From Enterobacter kobei (GTDB taxonomy: Bacteria; Pseudomonadota; Gammaproteobacteria; Enterobacterales; Enterobacteriaceae), in assembly GCF_018323985.1 (NCBI RefSeq), contig NZ_AP024590.1, positions 3,038,001 through 3,102,000 on the forward strand: a stretch of 64,000 bases of DNA. Reading direction: 5' to 3'. Positions 1-8,959 of the stretch are shown one piece after another. The position numbers and the translations under genes are program-made. A model generated the notes under the pieces. It saw only the letters and a program-made list of their open reading frames with translations. It searched no databases and was not told the DNA's origin. How positions within the stretch are numbered: position 1 is the first letter of the stretch; each line of letters opens with the position of its first letter.

Positions 1-932
1 GGGTGCTGAATAAGAAAACCAATATTTCGCCGCAGGCGCGGGATAAGGTACTGAAGGCCATGAGCGAGCTAAATTATCATCCTAATAAAGCCGCCCGCGC
101 ACTCACCTCTTCCGGCTTTGACGCCATTATGGTTATTTATACCCGCCCGACAAAAACCACTGCCGGTAATCCTTATTTCTCGGAAGCCTTACATGCCATT
201 ACCGCAAAAGCAGAAGAGGAAGGGTTTGATGTTATATTGCAGACATCATTAAGCCCAGCCGATGAACTGCAAAAATGCGAAAGCAAAATCATGCAGAAGA
301 TGATCAAGGGCATTATTATGCTCAGCTCCCCGGCGAATGAATTATTTCTGGCTCAGCTCGACAAGCATGGTATTCCGGTGGTGGTGATCGGCAAAGTCGA
401 AGGCCAGTATGCGAATGTGTACTCGGTGGACACCGATAATTATCAGGATAGCGTGGCCATTACCAACGCGTTAATCAAAGACGGCCATAAAAATATCGCC
501 TGTCTGCATGCCCCGCTGAGCTATCACGTGTCTGTCGATCGGGTGAACGGCTACAAAGCCAGTTTGCAGGCCAGCCAGTTGCCGCTGCGTGAGGAATGGA
601 TCATTGATGGTGGCTATATGCAGGAGAGCGCTCTGGACGCCGCCCGCGCCCTGCTGAGCCTGCCGACGCTGCCCGACGCGGTATTTGCCACCGACAGCCT
701 GAAGCTGATGAGCGTCTATCGCGCCGCGGCAGAAAAAAACATCCGCATCCCACAGCAGTTGACTGTGGTGGGCTACCTCAACGAAACGCTCTCTTTTATT
801 CTCAACCCGCCGCCCGGCGGCATTGACGTACCATCCCAGGAGCTGGGCGCACAGAGCTTTGATCTGATCTTTAAGCTGATTTCCGGCAAAAAATGTCCGC
901 GTAACGTGATCGTGGAAACGACGATTATCTGA
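1..932 (+). CDS. ycjW: LacI-family transcriptional regulator YcjW, 5' end cut by the window
   Basis: The product is a LacI/GalR repressor lacking only its N-terminus. The first visible residues (VLNKKT, then SPQARDKVLKAM) are the end of the helix-turn-helix and the hinge-helix lead-in typical of LacI proteins, so the missing part lies outside the window and the gene is not broken. The rest is a periplasmic-binding-protein-like ligand domain of about 270 residues ending in a dimerisation region. It converges on ompG, the last gene of the ycjM-ompG set, which is the E. coli arrangement where YcjW represses this cluster. The likely inducer is a sugar or sugar phosphate of the pathway (inference). 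Confidence 0.88.
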   Translation, partial: VLNKKTNISPQARDKVLKAMSELNYHPNKAARALTSSGFDAIMVIYTRPTKTTAGNPYFSEALHAITAKAEEEGFDVILQTSLSPADELQKCESKIMQKMIKGIIMLSSPANELFLAQLDKHGIPVVVIGKVEGQYANVYSVDTDNYQDSVAITNALIKDGHKNIACLHAPLSYHVSVDRVNGYKASLQASQLPLREEWIIDGGYMQESALDAARALLSLPTLPDAVFATDSLKLMSVYRAAAEKNIRIPQQLTVVGYLNETLSFILNPPPGGIDVPSQELGAQSFDLIFKLISGKKCPRNVIVETTII

Positions 933-944
933 GGGCAGGTAATG

Positions 945-970
945 AAAAGAGTGGCACAGGCGTGCCACTC
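945..970. terminator. Intrinsic terminator between ompG and ycjW
   Basis: A perfect 9-bp stem (GAGTGGCAC / GTGCCACTC) closes over a 4-nt loop. On the minus strand it is followed by CTTTTC, so it fits best as the terminator of the long ycjM-ompG operon. It may also stop ycjW transcripts, which arrive from the other side. Confidence 0.7.
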
Positions 971-983
971 CTGGCGCTATCTT

Positions 984-1895
984 TTAAAACGCGTAGTTAA
1001 AGCCGACACCGACGTAGTGGAACTTGTCGTCGCTACCTTCGTCATGGTGCTGCCATTCAAACGCATAGTCCAGCGTCATGGACAGGCCGTTCTGGAAATC
1101 ATAGGCGTACAGCATACCCAGACGGTTCATGTCGTGATCTTCGCGGGTAATATCATCCTGCCAGTCCCAGTTTGACCAGCGGTCGAGGTCAATACGGGTG
1201 TAAGGCGTTAAGGTGGTATTGCCTAATGCGATGGGGAAATAAGCACGGATTTGCTGGGTGGAGAACTCACCGTTGTTACGTCCGCTGTCCATGTTAAAAC
1301 CACGCTCCAGATAGTAGTTCGCCACTACCGAGAAGGTATCGTTGATTTTATACGTAAAGCCGGTTTCCGTTTCCACGCGGCTGTCGGAATAACCGGTAGC
1401 GCTAAGATCGTTAGCAAACTGGTAAAGCGCCAGCCAGCCGCCAAAACTCCAGGCGTCATTGAGCTTGAGGTTCCAGTCCGGCGCGATTTTCCAGCGCTGC
1501 ATATTCGCTGTACCAGCATCCTCATTATGCTCATCCTTGAAGTGATAACCATAATTCCGGAAGCCGCCGGTCAGGCCGAGGGAGACGTCTTCCTGGTTGA
1601 TAAACTGGTAGTGAATTTCCAGTTCCGGACGGTCAAACCAGGTGCCACGCGTACCGCCGCTGTAGTCCACCGGGCCTTCCTGATAATAGGCCACCGCCAC
1701 GCGCCATGGGCCTTTAGAGGCATTGAACCAGACCGACGGTTCATACAGCCCGTCCATGTCCTCCCCCTGGCCTTCGACGTTTTCACTTTCATACATGGCA
1801 CCAATATTAAACTGCCAGTCATTATTTTCGGCAGCCTGCGCGCAGCTCATCCCGGCGCACAGGATCAGTGCGGCACGGCTCAGTAAAATGTTCAT
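984..1895 (-). CDS. ompG: Outer-membrane porin OmpG
   Basis: This is a monomeric 14-stranded beta-barrel porin that admits mono-, di- and trisaccharides. The 303-residue product begins with a signal peptide of about 21 residues ending in CAQA, followed by ENNDWQFNIGAMYE, a close match to mature E. coli OmpG (301 residues). It ends with alternating aromatic residues and a C-terminal Phe (VGVGFNYAF), the usual BAM signal. An in-frame ATG lies 6 bases upstream (1901), but AAGGA abuts it directly, whereas the ATG at 1895 has proper spacing. The gene is last in the ycj operon, so the porin is probably co-expressed with the ABC transporter it serves. Confidence 0.93.
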   Translation of the reverse strand: MNILLSRAALILCAGMSCAQAAENNDWQFNIGAMYESENVEGQGEDMDGLYEPSVWFNASKGPWRVAVAYYQEGPVDYSGGTRGTWFDRPELEIHYQFINQEDVSLGLTGGFRNYGYHFKDEHNEDAGTANMQRWKIAPDWNLKLNDAWSFGGWLALYQFANDLSATGYSDSRVETETGFTYKINDTFSVVANYYLERGFNMDSGRNNGEFSTQQIRAYFPIALGNTTLTPYTRIDLDRWSNWDWQDDITREDHDMNRLGMLYAYDFQNGLSMTLDYAFEWQHHDEGSDDKFHYVGVGFNYAF

Positions 1896-1972
1896 TTTCA
1901 TTCCTTAGAAAAATAAAAATGGCAAGCCGGAGTAACCTATCCGGCGATATATTTATAAACTTCCGTGATCGT

Positions 1973-3052
1973 TTAAATAGCCTGTTCTGTTTCCGCGTCA
2001 AAGAAATGACACTTATGCATATCGAAATAAATGTTGATATTATCTCCTGCGTAATAATCATTCACTGCTCCGGCACGTACCACTAATTCGTGCCCCCCGA
2101 CGGTGCTGTACAACATGAATTCCGCACCGGTTAATTCCGCGACGCTGATACGCGCGGCAACACAATTCTCTTCATGATGCTGCGGATGAATATCTTCCGG
2201 GCGAATACCCATGACCACCGCTTTATGCTGACAACCGCTGGCCTGTAATGCGCTTAATTTATCTTGCGGGATGGTCAACTTAAGGGTTTCGGTAATAAAC
2301 TGATTACCGTCGATAGTGCCGCGAATAAAGTTCATTGACGGCGAGCCAATAAATCCCGCGACAAACATATTGGCCGGATGGTTATAAACGGTTTTCGGCG
2401 CGCCTACCTGCTGAATAATACCGTCCTTCATGATCACAATACGCGTCGCCATGGTCATGGCTTCGGTCTGATCGTGGGTGACGTAAATCATGGTGGTATT
2501 CAGCTTCTGGTGCAGCTTGCTGATTTCCGCGCGCATCTGCACGCGCAGCTTGGCATCGAGGTTCGAAAGCGGTTCGTCCATCAGGAACACCCCGGCCTCC
2601 CGTACAATGGCGCGACCGAGGGCGACACGCTGACGCTGACCGCCGGAGAGTGCGCCCGGCTTGCGCTTCAGGTAGTCACGCAGGCCGAGGATCTGCGCCG
2701 CCCAGTTAACGCGCTCGTCGATGATGCCCTTATCGATCTTTTGCATTTTCAGGCCGAACGCCATGTTGTCGTAGACGCTCATATGCGGGTAGAGGGCATA
2801 GTTCTGAAATACCATCGCGATGTTACGCGCTTTGGCGGGCACGTCGTTGACGCGCTTGCCGTCGATCATCAAATCGCCGTCGCTGATCTCTTCCAGACCG
2901 GCAATCATGCGCAGCGTGGTGGATTTACCGCAGCCCGACGGCCCGACAAAAACAATAAATTCTTTATCCTCGATCTCCAGGTTGAAGTCTTTTACCACGT
3001 GGACCTGGTTGTCATAAATCTTCTGGATATGTCGCAACGAGAGTTGTGCCAT
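1973..3052 (-). CDS. ycjV: Sugar ABC transporter ATPase YcjV (MalK/UgpC type)
   Basis: This is the ATP-binding subunit powering the YcjNOP sugar importer at the inner membrane. The 359-residue product has Walker A GPSGCGKST near residue 37, signature LSGGQRQR near 135, Walker B FLMDEPLSNLD near 155, the H-loop THD, and a C-terminal TOBE-type regulatory domain as in MalK and UgpC. It starts 10 bases after ycjU. In E. coli K-12 the gene is annotated as a pseudogene; here it is full length with every catalytic motif, so the transporter should not need to borrow an ATPase. Confidence 0.9.
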   Translation of the reverse strand: MAQLSLRHIQKIYDNQVHVVKDFNLEIEDKEFIVFVGPSGCGKSTTLRMIAGLEEISDGDLMIDGKRVNDVPAKARNIAMVFQNYALYPHMSVYDNMAFGLKMQKIDKGIIDERVNWAAQILGLRDYLKRKPGALSGGQRQRVALGRAIVREAGVFLMDEPLSNLDAKLRVQMRAEISKLHQKLNTTMIYVTHDQTEAMTMATRIVIMKDGIIQQVGAPKTVYNHPANMFVAGFIGSPSMNFIRGTIDGNQFITETLKLTIPQDKLSALQASGCQHKAVVMGIRPEDIHPQHHEENCVAARISVAELTGAEFMLYSTVGGHELVVRAGAVNDYYAGDNINIYFDMHKCHFFDAETEQAI

Positions 3053-3062
3053 GGTTGTGTCC

Positions 3063-3731
3063 TTACTGTCTGTGTTGCCAGAATGCTGATAAACGCGCCC
3101 ACGTCAGTTCTTCCGTAGAGGAGAGACGCAACATGGCGTGATCCAGGGTGTTGCCGATGCCCACCGACGCCATGCCGCAGGCATTGATGGCGTCAATACC
3201 GGCCTGCGCATCTTCCACACCGATGCAGGCTTGCGGGTCAACGCCCAGCCCGGCGCAGGCGTTAAGAAAGATCTCCGGATCCGGTTTCGAGTGGCGAATG
3301 CGTGACGCATCGGCGCAAAAGCCAAACAGCGCTGTCATCTCCAGCGCCTCAAGGATCGCCGGGGCATTCAGGGAGACGGATGCAAGCCCCGCAGGAATGC
3401 CGTGATCGCGCAGTTCAGTGAGCAGCGTTTTAATGCCTGGCAGCACGGCGTGTGGGGTAAGCTGGCGCAGTGAATCGACATAAATGCCGTTTTTACGCGC
3501 TGCCAGTGCCGCGCACTGCTCCGGGATAAAATCCTGTTCCCGCCCGCCGTGTACCAGAATGCGCCGCAGCGATTCCATGCGGCTGATGCCTTTCAGGGTG
3601 GCGTTAAAGGTTTCGTCGATATCGATCCCCACCTCTTTCGCCACCTGTCGCCAGGCATGAAAATGCAGTTCAGCGGTATCGGTGATCACACCGTCAAGGT
3701 CGAAAATGACGGCCTGTGGTTGCTGTGCCAT
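3063..3731 (-). CDS. ycjU: Beta-phosphoglucomutase YcjU
   Basis: This cytoplasmic HAD-superfamily enzyme converts beta-D-glucose-1-phosphate to glucose-6-phosphate. The 222-residue product starts with the catalytic motif DLDGVITD (nucleophile and acid/base Asp near residues 11 and 13), has a helical cap domain, the lysine motif SKPDPEIF, and the acidic motif GVEDAQAGIDA near 170. It sits 4 bases after ycjT, whose phosphorylase product is its substrate, so the pair makes a short route into glycolysis. The E. coli homologue has about the same length and an established activity. Confidence 0.93.
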   Translation of the reverse strand: MAQQPQAVIFDLDGVITDTAELHFHAWRQVAKEVGIDIDETFNATLKGISRMESLRRILVHGGREQDFIPEQCAALAARKNGIYVDSLRQLTPHAVLPGIKTLLTELRDHGIPAGLASVSLNAPAILEALEMTALFGFCADASRIRHSKPDPEIFLNACAGLGVDPQACIGVEDAQAGIDAINACGMASVGIGNTLDHAMLRLSSTEELTWARLSAFWQHRQ

Positions 3732-3735
3732 AGCC

Positions 3736-6006
3736 TTATTGCCCCTCCGTGGTAGCGGTCCCGGACGTCGGTAAATAAAAATCGCGCAGTAAGCAGGTCA
3801 GCTCGCCGTCCACCGTCAGCGGCTGCTGATTGAGATAGAGGGTGATCGGGTGAGTGCTGCGGATACGGATCTGCTGCGCGTCGAGAGTGATGTGCAGCGA
3901 CACGCCCTGCCAGCGCAGCGGGAAGTCGAGTTGCTGCCAGCCGTGGGGTAAACGCGGCGACAGATGCAGCGCTCCCTGACGCAACGACAGCCCGGCAAAA
4001 CCCTGAATCGCCCCCAGCCAGATCGCCCCGGTGGCAGCGGCGTGAATGCCGTCGTCGCAGGCGTGCGGATCGCAGCCCAGATCGATGTCTGCCCCTTCGC
4101 GCCAGAAACGGTAGGCGGTATCGGTATCGCCGCAGCCTGCCGCCACGATGCCGTGGATCGCCTTGCTGAGCGACGAGTCGTGAATGGTGCGCGGTTCATA
4201 AAAGTTCAGGTTCGCCAGACACTGCGCGGGAGTGAACTGCTCCGGCAGCATATAGGTCAGCATCACCACGTCCGCCTGCTTGAGGATCTGCATCTCGTTG
4301 ACTTCCGCCCGCGAATAATCCAGCAGGATGGTCTGCTTACCCGCATGGGTTTTATAGGCGCTGAGATCGATAACCGGTTTTTGCAGGAAGCTGTCATCCT
4401 GCGGCAGTACGCCGTCCGCCTGCGGTTGCGGCAGCCACAAACGCTTCAGAAAACGCTCCGCCTGACTCTGAAAAGCGTCATCGCGACAGGTAAACTGGCG
4501 CGCAAAATGTAGCGCCTGCGCCACGTTGTAGTGCGCCAGATAGTTGGTGTAGGCGTTGTTGTTGACGTGCTCGGTGTACTCGTCCGGGCCGATAACGTCG
4601 TGGATCTCCAGCCGGTTATTCACCTCTACTGCGCGGCTGATCCAGAATTTCGCCGTGTCGATGAGCAGTTCAAGCCCTTCATGCGCCATAAAGCAGTCGT
4701 CGCGGGTGGCGTGCCAGTAGCTCACCACCGCCCAGGCGATGTCTGCCACCAGGTGATGCTCCGCCAGCGCCGAGGCCACTTTTTGTCGCACGCCGGTACG
4801 GATGTTGATGGCGGCGAATTCCGGCGTTTCTTCGTTGCCGCTGCGGGCGCTTTCCCAGGGAAAGAGCGCCCCCTGCCAGCCGTTTTGCCGCGCTTTTTTG
4901 CGCGCGCCCGGCAAATTGTGCCAGCGATAGCGCAGTAAGCGGCGGGCGATGTCCGGCTGGCTGAACAGGTGGAACGGCAGCAGGAACACTTCGGTATCCC
5001 AGAAGATGTGGCCTTTATAACCCTCGCCGGTCAGCCCTTTCGCGGCAATACTGCTGCGCTCGTCGTGGGCCGGCGTCATGATATGCAGATGGTAAAGGGC
5101 GTAATCCAGCGCCTGCTGATCGCGTAGTTCCTGGCTTGTGACCTGCACGCGACTGCGCGCCCAGAAGGTCTGCCATTCCGCATCTGATGCGGCACGTAGC
5201 GCGTCAAAACCCTGCGCAACGCAGCGCTCAAGCTCCGTGCGCCCCTGCTGGCTCAACGATTCCTGCGACCGGGTAGGATCATCGCTCCAGGCGATCCAGC
5301 TTAGTTTTTCCAGCGTGATGCTCTCGCCCGCCGCGACGTTCGCCGTGTTGTGTTGCAGAAGCTGACGGTTTTTCGCGGTAAAGCAGGTGCTGGCGGCGCC
5401 GCTCACCCGGCACCAGCTGGTGATGGCGACATCCGCCGCGCCGTCCTGGGTGGCGTAGATGCCCTGAAGATAATGTTCGCCAAAGACCCGAAGCTGTACT
5501 TCATCCAGATGCTGACGGCCACAGTTGGTCTGCGTGGCGTCAATGCCGGTGACCAGCGACACACGGGTATCGCTGTTTAACGGCGTGATTGTCAGCGTCA
5601 TGGCGAACAGCGGCAGCTGCGCAGCAGAGGCGAAACGGCGGCTGCTGATGCGGTACTGCGCGCCCTTTGGTGAACGCCAGAGCAGCGAGCGCGTCAGCTC
5701 GCCGGTGGCGAAATCCAGTTCGCGCTGCCAGTCGCCGATCTCGCCGCCTGCGGTAGTAAAAATCTCGCCGTTAAGTTCGATCTGCACGCCGATAACATCC
5801 GGCAGGTTAACCAGCTCGCTGGTTTCCCCTTTGCCCGCGCAGTGATACAACCCGGCGAGATACATGCCGCGAGTTTGCAGCGGGCAGGTTTCTTCGTGAG
5901 TGGCACGCACGCCCATGTAACCGTTGCCGGTGGTCATCAGCGAGGCGTATTTGTTCAGGCTATGCAGACTGCATTCCGTTTGCCTGAGCGTTGAAAGCTT
6001 GATCAT
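3736..6006 (-). CDS. ycjT: Kojibiose phosphorylase YcjT, GH65
   Basis: This GH65 inverting phosphorylase cleaves an alpha-1,2-glucoside (kojibiose in the characterised E. coli enzyme) with inorganic phosphate, giving beta-glucose-1-phosphate and glucose. The 756-residue product matches the family layout: N-terminal beta-sandwich, (alpha/alpha)6 catalytic barrel, and C-terminal beta domain. The catalytic Glu lies in the motif IGPDEYTEHVNNNAY around residue 480, and the barrel carries FWDTEVFLLP near 335. The start codon overlaps the ycjS stop by 4 bases, indicating translational coupling. Its product is the substrate of YcjU just downstream. Confidence 0.93.
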   Translation of the reverse strand: MIKLSTLRQTECSLHSLNKYASLMTTGNGYMGVRATHEETCPLQTRGMYLAGLYHCAGKGETSELVNLPDVIGVQIELNGEIFTTAGGEIGDWQRELDFATGELTRSLLWRSPKGAQYRISSRRFASAAQLPLFAMTLTITPLNSDTRVSLVTGIDATQTNCGRQHLDEVQLRVFGEHYLQGIYATQDGAADVAITSWCRVSGAASTCFTAKNRQLLQHNTANVAAGESITLEKLSWIAWSDDPTRSQESLSQQGRTELERCVAQGFDALRAASDAEWQTFWARSRVQVTSQELRDQQALDYALYHLHIMTPAHDERSSIAAKGLTGEGYKGHIFWDTEVFLLPFHLFSQPDIARRLLRYRWHNLPGARKKARQNGWQGALFPWESARSGNEETPEFAAINIRTGVRQKVASALAEHHLVADIAWAVVSYWHATRDDCFMAHEGLELLIDTAKFWISRAVEVNNRLEIHDVIGPDEYTEHVNNNAYTNYLAHYNVAQALHFARQFTCRDDAFQSQAERFLKRLWLPQPQADGVLPQDDSFLQKPVIDLSAYKTHAGKQTILLDYSRAEVNEMQILKQADVVMLTYMLPEQFTPAQCLANLNFYEPRTIHDSSLSKAIHGIVAAGCGDTDTAYRFWREGADIDLGCDPHACDDGIHAAATGAIWLGAIQGFAGLSLRQGALHLSPRLPHGWQQLDFPLRWQGVSLHITLDAQQIRIRSTHPITLYLNQQPLTVDGELTCLLRDFYLPTSGTATTEGQ

Positions 6007-7058
6007 AATTCCACACTTGTCCCTGTTTCGGCGGCCTGATAGAGCGCGGCGACCAGCTGCTGCACGATGCGTCCCTGTTCGGCGTCGGCAATCGGTACCG
6101 CCTCACCCTGCACGTGGCGTACAAAGGCGTCCATGCTGCGCTGATGGCGGTTGTCATCGGCCTGTTCGCGGGCAAACAGCGTTTTCAGCTCGCCGCCCTC
6201 GTCGGTATATACCTGCGCCGGAAACAGCGTCGCCCCGGCCTTATCGCCGCAGAAGGTCACGTTCATGATCGACTGCGCGGTCATGTTGAGCGCAAAGGAG
6301 GTTTCCAGCCGCAGGATGCCGCCGTTATGAAATTCAATGGTGCCGAACAGCGCGTCTTCGACGCTGTAGGTCGTCGGATCCCACTCGCCAAACTGACCGC
6401 TGTTTTTACGGGTGCCGATCTTCTGAAAGCTGTTGGCGCTGACGCGTTTGACCGCCGGAAAGCCGAGCACGTAGAGCGCCGCATCCAGCATATGAATGCC
6501 AATGTCGATCAGCGGGCCACCGCCTGAAAGGGCTTTATTGGTGAAAACGCCCCACCCCGGCACCCCGCAGCGGCGCAGCGCGGTCGCGGTGGTGACATAC
6601 ACTTCGCCCAGCGCGCCGTCGATCACCTGCTGACGCAGCAGTTGCGCATCCAGCGCGAAGCGGTGGTGAAAGTCGTAGGCCAGCACTTTTCCGGCGCGGC
6701 GGGCGGCGCTGCACATGGCTTCCGCCTCCTCCGGCGTCATGGCAGGCGGCTTTTCGCACATCACATGGCAACCGGCCGCCAGCGCCATCATTACGTGATC
6801 ATAATGAAAACGGTTGGGCGAGCAGACGCTGACAATATCGGGCTTCACCGCGTCGAGCATGGCCTGGGGATCATCCCAGACCGTCATGTGCGCGCCGTAC
6901 TTCTCTGCCATCGCCTGCGCCTGAGACAGGCGGCTGTCACAGACAGCCACCAGTTCCACAGCGTCATGGGTGCAGTAATACGAAGCGTGTACTTTATCCG
7001 CCACCTGCCCGGCGCCGATAATGGCGACGCGCAGCGGTGAAGTCGTGGTTGCACTCAT
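6003..7058 (-). CDS. ycjS: Glucoside 3-dehydrogenase YcjS (Gfo/Idh/MocA family)
   Basis: This NAD-dependent oxidoreductase interconverts D-glucosides and 3-keto-D-glucosides in the E. coli YcjQRS pathway. The 351-residue product has an N-terminal Rossmann fold with the nucleotide motif VAIIGAGQVADKVH near residue 10 and the family CEKPPA motif (catalytic Lys) near 97, then the C-terminal mixed alpha/beta substrate domain. The reading frame continues upstream without a stop, but the ATG at 7058 has AGAGG upstream and gives exactly the E. coli length. It begins 13 bases after ycjR. Confidence 0.92.
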   Translation of the reverse strand: MSATTTSPLRVAIIGAGQVADKVHASYYCTHDAVELVAVCDSRLSQAQAMAEKYGAHMTVWDDPQAMLDAVKPDIVSVCSPNRFHYDHVMMALAAGCHVMCEKPPAMTPEEAEAMCSAARRAGKVLAYDFHHRFALDAQLLRQQVIDGALGEVYVTTATALRRCGVPGWGVFTNKALSGGGPLIDIGIHMLDAALYVLGFPAVKRVSANSFQKIGTRKNSGQFGEWDPTTYSVEDALFGTIEFHNGGILRLETSFALNMTAQSIMNVTFCGDKAGATLFPAQVYTDEGGELKTLFAREQADDNRHQRSMDAFVRHVQGEAVPIADAEQGRIVQQLVAALYQAAETGTSVEL

Positions 7059-7071
7059 CACAGAAAACCTC

Positions 7072-7860
7072 TTAGCAGGTACGCAAAAAGGCCAGTGACT
7101 CACGGTAAGCCGCGCACGGATCTTCTGCCCGCACGCGCCCTTCGTACACCACGTATCCCTGATAGTTATCGGCGCGCAGCTGATCAAACAGGGCGCGGAA
7201 GTTCAGCGTGCCGCTGCCCGGCTGATAGCGATGGTTATCAGCAATATGCACATGGCCCAGCAGATCGCGGTTGTCGTGCAGCGCTTTCGCCAGATCGTCT
7301 TCTTCAATGTTCATGTGGTAGAAATCGCCGATGATCTGCACGTGTTTCAGATCGTTGTCCACGATATAGCGACGGGCGTCGGCCAGGGTATTGATCATAT
7401 GATCCTGGTAGCGGTTGAGCGGCTCCAGATAAACCGTGGTGCCGGTACGCGCCGCGACGTTATCGAGATAAATCAGCGATTCGCTGACCGCTTTGCGATC
7501 GCCTGCCAGGCTGCGCGGCGAGGTCATCGGCGGCAAACGGAAAGTAAACATGCCCCAGGCCGCCGGGACGATGATCCCCTGCCCGCCCACTTCCGCCAGC
7601 GCTTCCAGAATGCGTTCGATCTGTTGCAGGCCATTGAGACGTCGCTCTTCGATAAAGTCGCCGATCCAGCCGTCGTAGCCGCCGCAGGCGGTGGTCACCG
7701 GCAGGCCGGTTTCTTTAATGGCCGCTTTTACTGCGTCAATATTGTTGACCAGCAGTTTGCCGTCGATCTCAAAGCCATCGAAGCCCATTTCTTTGATAAA
7801 GCGAAACTTCTCAAGAATGTTTTCCGGGAAGAAGGCCTGGTTCTGTGTTCCGATTTTCAT
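7072..7860 (-). CDS. ycjR: 3-keto-guloside/3-keto-glucoside C4 epimerase YcjR
   Basis: This cytoplasmic TIM-barrel enzyme of the xylose-isomerase/AP-endonuclease-2 superfamily epimerises carbon 4 of 3-keto-gulosides to give 3-keto-glucosides in E. coli. The 262-residue product has the same length as E. coli YcjR. Metal-binding acidic and histidine residues appear in EPLNRY near 150, GDFYHMNIEE near 185 and HVHIAD near 210, and a final strand carries VVYEGR. It lies between ycjQ and ycjS, the two dehydrogenases whose keto intermediates it links. Confidence 0.9.
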   Translation of the reverse strand: MKIGTQNQAFFPENILEKFRFIKEMGFDGFEIDGKLLVNNIDAVKAAIKETGLPVTTACGGYDGWIGDFIEERRLNGLQQIERILEALAEVGGQGIIVPAAWGMFTFRLPPMTSPRSLAGDRKAVSESLIYLDNVAARTGTTVYLEPLNRYQDHMINTLADARRYIVDNDLKHVQIIGDFYHMNIEEDDLAKALHDNRDLLGHVHIADNHRYQPGSGTLNFRALFDQLRADNYQGYVVYEGRVRAEDPCAAYRESLAFLRTC

Positions 7861-7878
7861 GTTCAGTAATCCTTTACC

Positions 7879-8931
7879 TTAAAAGGTGACGCCCATTTTG
7901 ATGCTCTGTTCCGGATGACGGTCAACGAACTGCATATAGCTTTCCGGGCTGCTGGCGAAGGTCACCACCGGGTCGATCAGCGCTTCACAGTCGAGATAGC
8001 CGTTCATCAGCAGTTCCCAGCAGGTCTCTTCGATGCGTTTACGGCTCCAGCGCGGATAATCCGGGTTCGGTTCACTGCACGCACGGGAGAAGACAATTTT
8101 GGCGTTATTGAAATGCGCTTCACGGCCGAGATTGAAGCCTTCCGCAAACGGCTTGGCGAAGGCGACATAAGAGATGGTGCCGCCGTAGGCCAGCCCGCGC
8201 AGCGCCGACTGCAACGCATCGGCGTAGCCGCTGGTTTCGATGATCACGTCCGCGCCCTGTTTGCCGGTGAGCTTTTTGATCTCCAGACCCACGTCAGTGC
8301 CGATCGGGTTCAGGCAGAAATCTGCCCCGTGACGGCGGGCGATATCACAACGGTGTGCAATAGGATCGACGCCAATCACCACTGAGGCCCCGGCTTTTTT
8401 CGCCAGCTGCACGGCGATCTGACCGATAGCACCCAGACCGATAATCACCACGAAATCCCCGACGCGGACGTTGGCATCGCGCACGCCGCTCATGGCGAAC
8501 TGTGCCGGGTCATAGCAGACCGCATTTTTCCACGAGCTACCCTGTGGCATTTTGCGCAGTTTGTAGTTATTCACCGCGTTGATGATGACCGTTTCCGATA
8601 ACGGGCCGTAGCCGCATACCCGATCGCCGATAGCGTAGTCGGTGACCTGCGCGCCACGTTCGATTACCTCGCCCACCACCATGTTGCCGAGCTGGAACTT
8701 ACCAAATTCGATACCGCGCGGCGCGTCTGCCGGGCGCGGGGTAAACATCTGCCACTCGGCGTTAAAATCCTCGTCGATAAACGGGCTGGCGGCGCGAAAA
8801 TCCACCACTTCTGTGCCGTGTTTCGGCGCGCCAAACATGACGCGGATTTTCACTTCGTTCTCCGCCACCGCGCGATCTTCATACTCCACCAGCGCCGCAA
8901 CACGCGGTGCGGTCGCCACTAACTTCTTCAT
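7879..8931 (-). CDS. ycjQ: Guloside 3-dehydrogenase YcjQ, zinc-type MDR family
   Basis: This medium-chain dehydrogenase/reductase works on the guloside side of the YcjQRS pathway, interconverting D-gulosides and 3-keto-D-gulosides with NAD(H). The 350-residue product has an N-terminal GroES-like catalytic domain and a Rossmann domain with the motif IIGLGAIGQIA near residue 163, followed by VIGVDPI. It equals E. coli YcjQ in length. It is followed after 18 bases by ycjR and preceded by the permease gene ycjP, so transport and modification of the glycoside look co-transcribed. Confidence 0.9.
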   Translation of the reverse strand: MKKLVATAPRVAALVEYEDRAVAENEVKIRVMFGAPKHGTEVVDFRAASPFIDEDFNAEWQMFTPRPADAPRGIEFGKFQLGNMVVGEVIERGAQVTDYAIGDRVCGYGPLSETVIINAVNNYKLRKMPQGSSWKNAVCYDPAQFAMSGVRDANVRVGDFVVIIGLGAIGQIAVQLAKKAGASVVIGVDPIAHRCDIARRHGADFCLNPIGTDVGLEIKKLTGKQGADVIIETSGYADALQSALRGLAYGGTISYVAFAKPFAEGFNLGREAHFNNAKIVFSRACSEPNPDYPRWSRKRIEETCWELLMNGYLDCEALIDPVVTFASSPESYMQFVDRHPEQSIKMGVTF

Positions 8932-8959
8932 ACCAGTCTCCTGTTAAAATCAGGCCGCC

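Noticed and set aside
1..932. ycjW as a truncated pseudogene
   Set aside because: The missing N-terminus is due to the window edge; the frame is open to the first base and the hinge region is normal.
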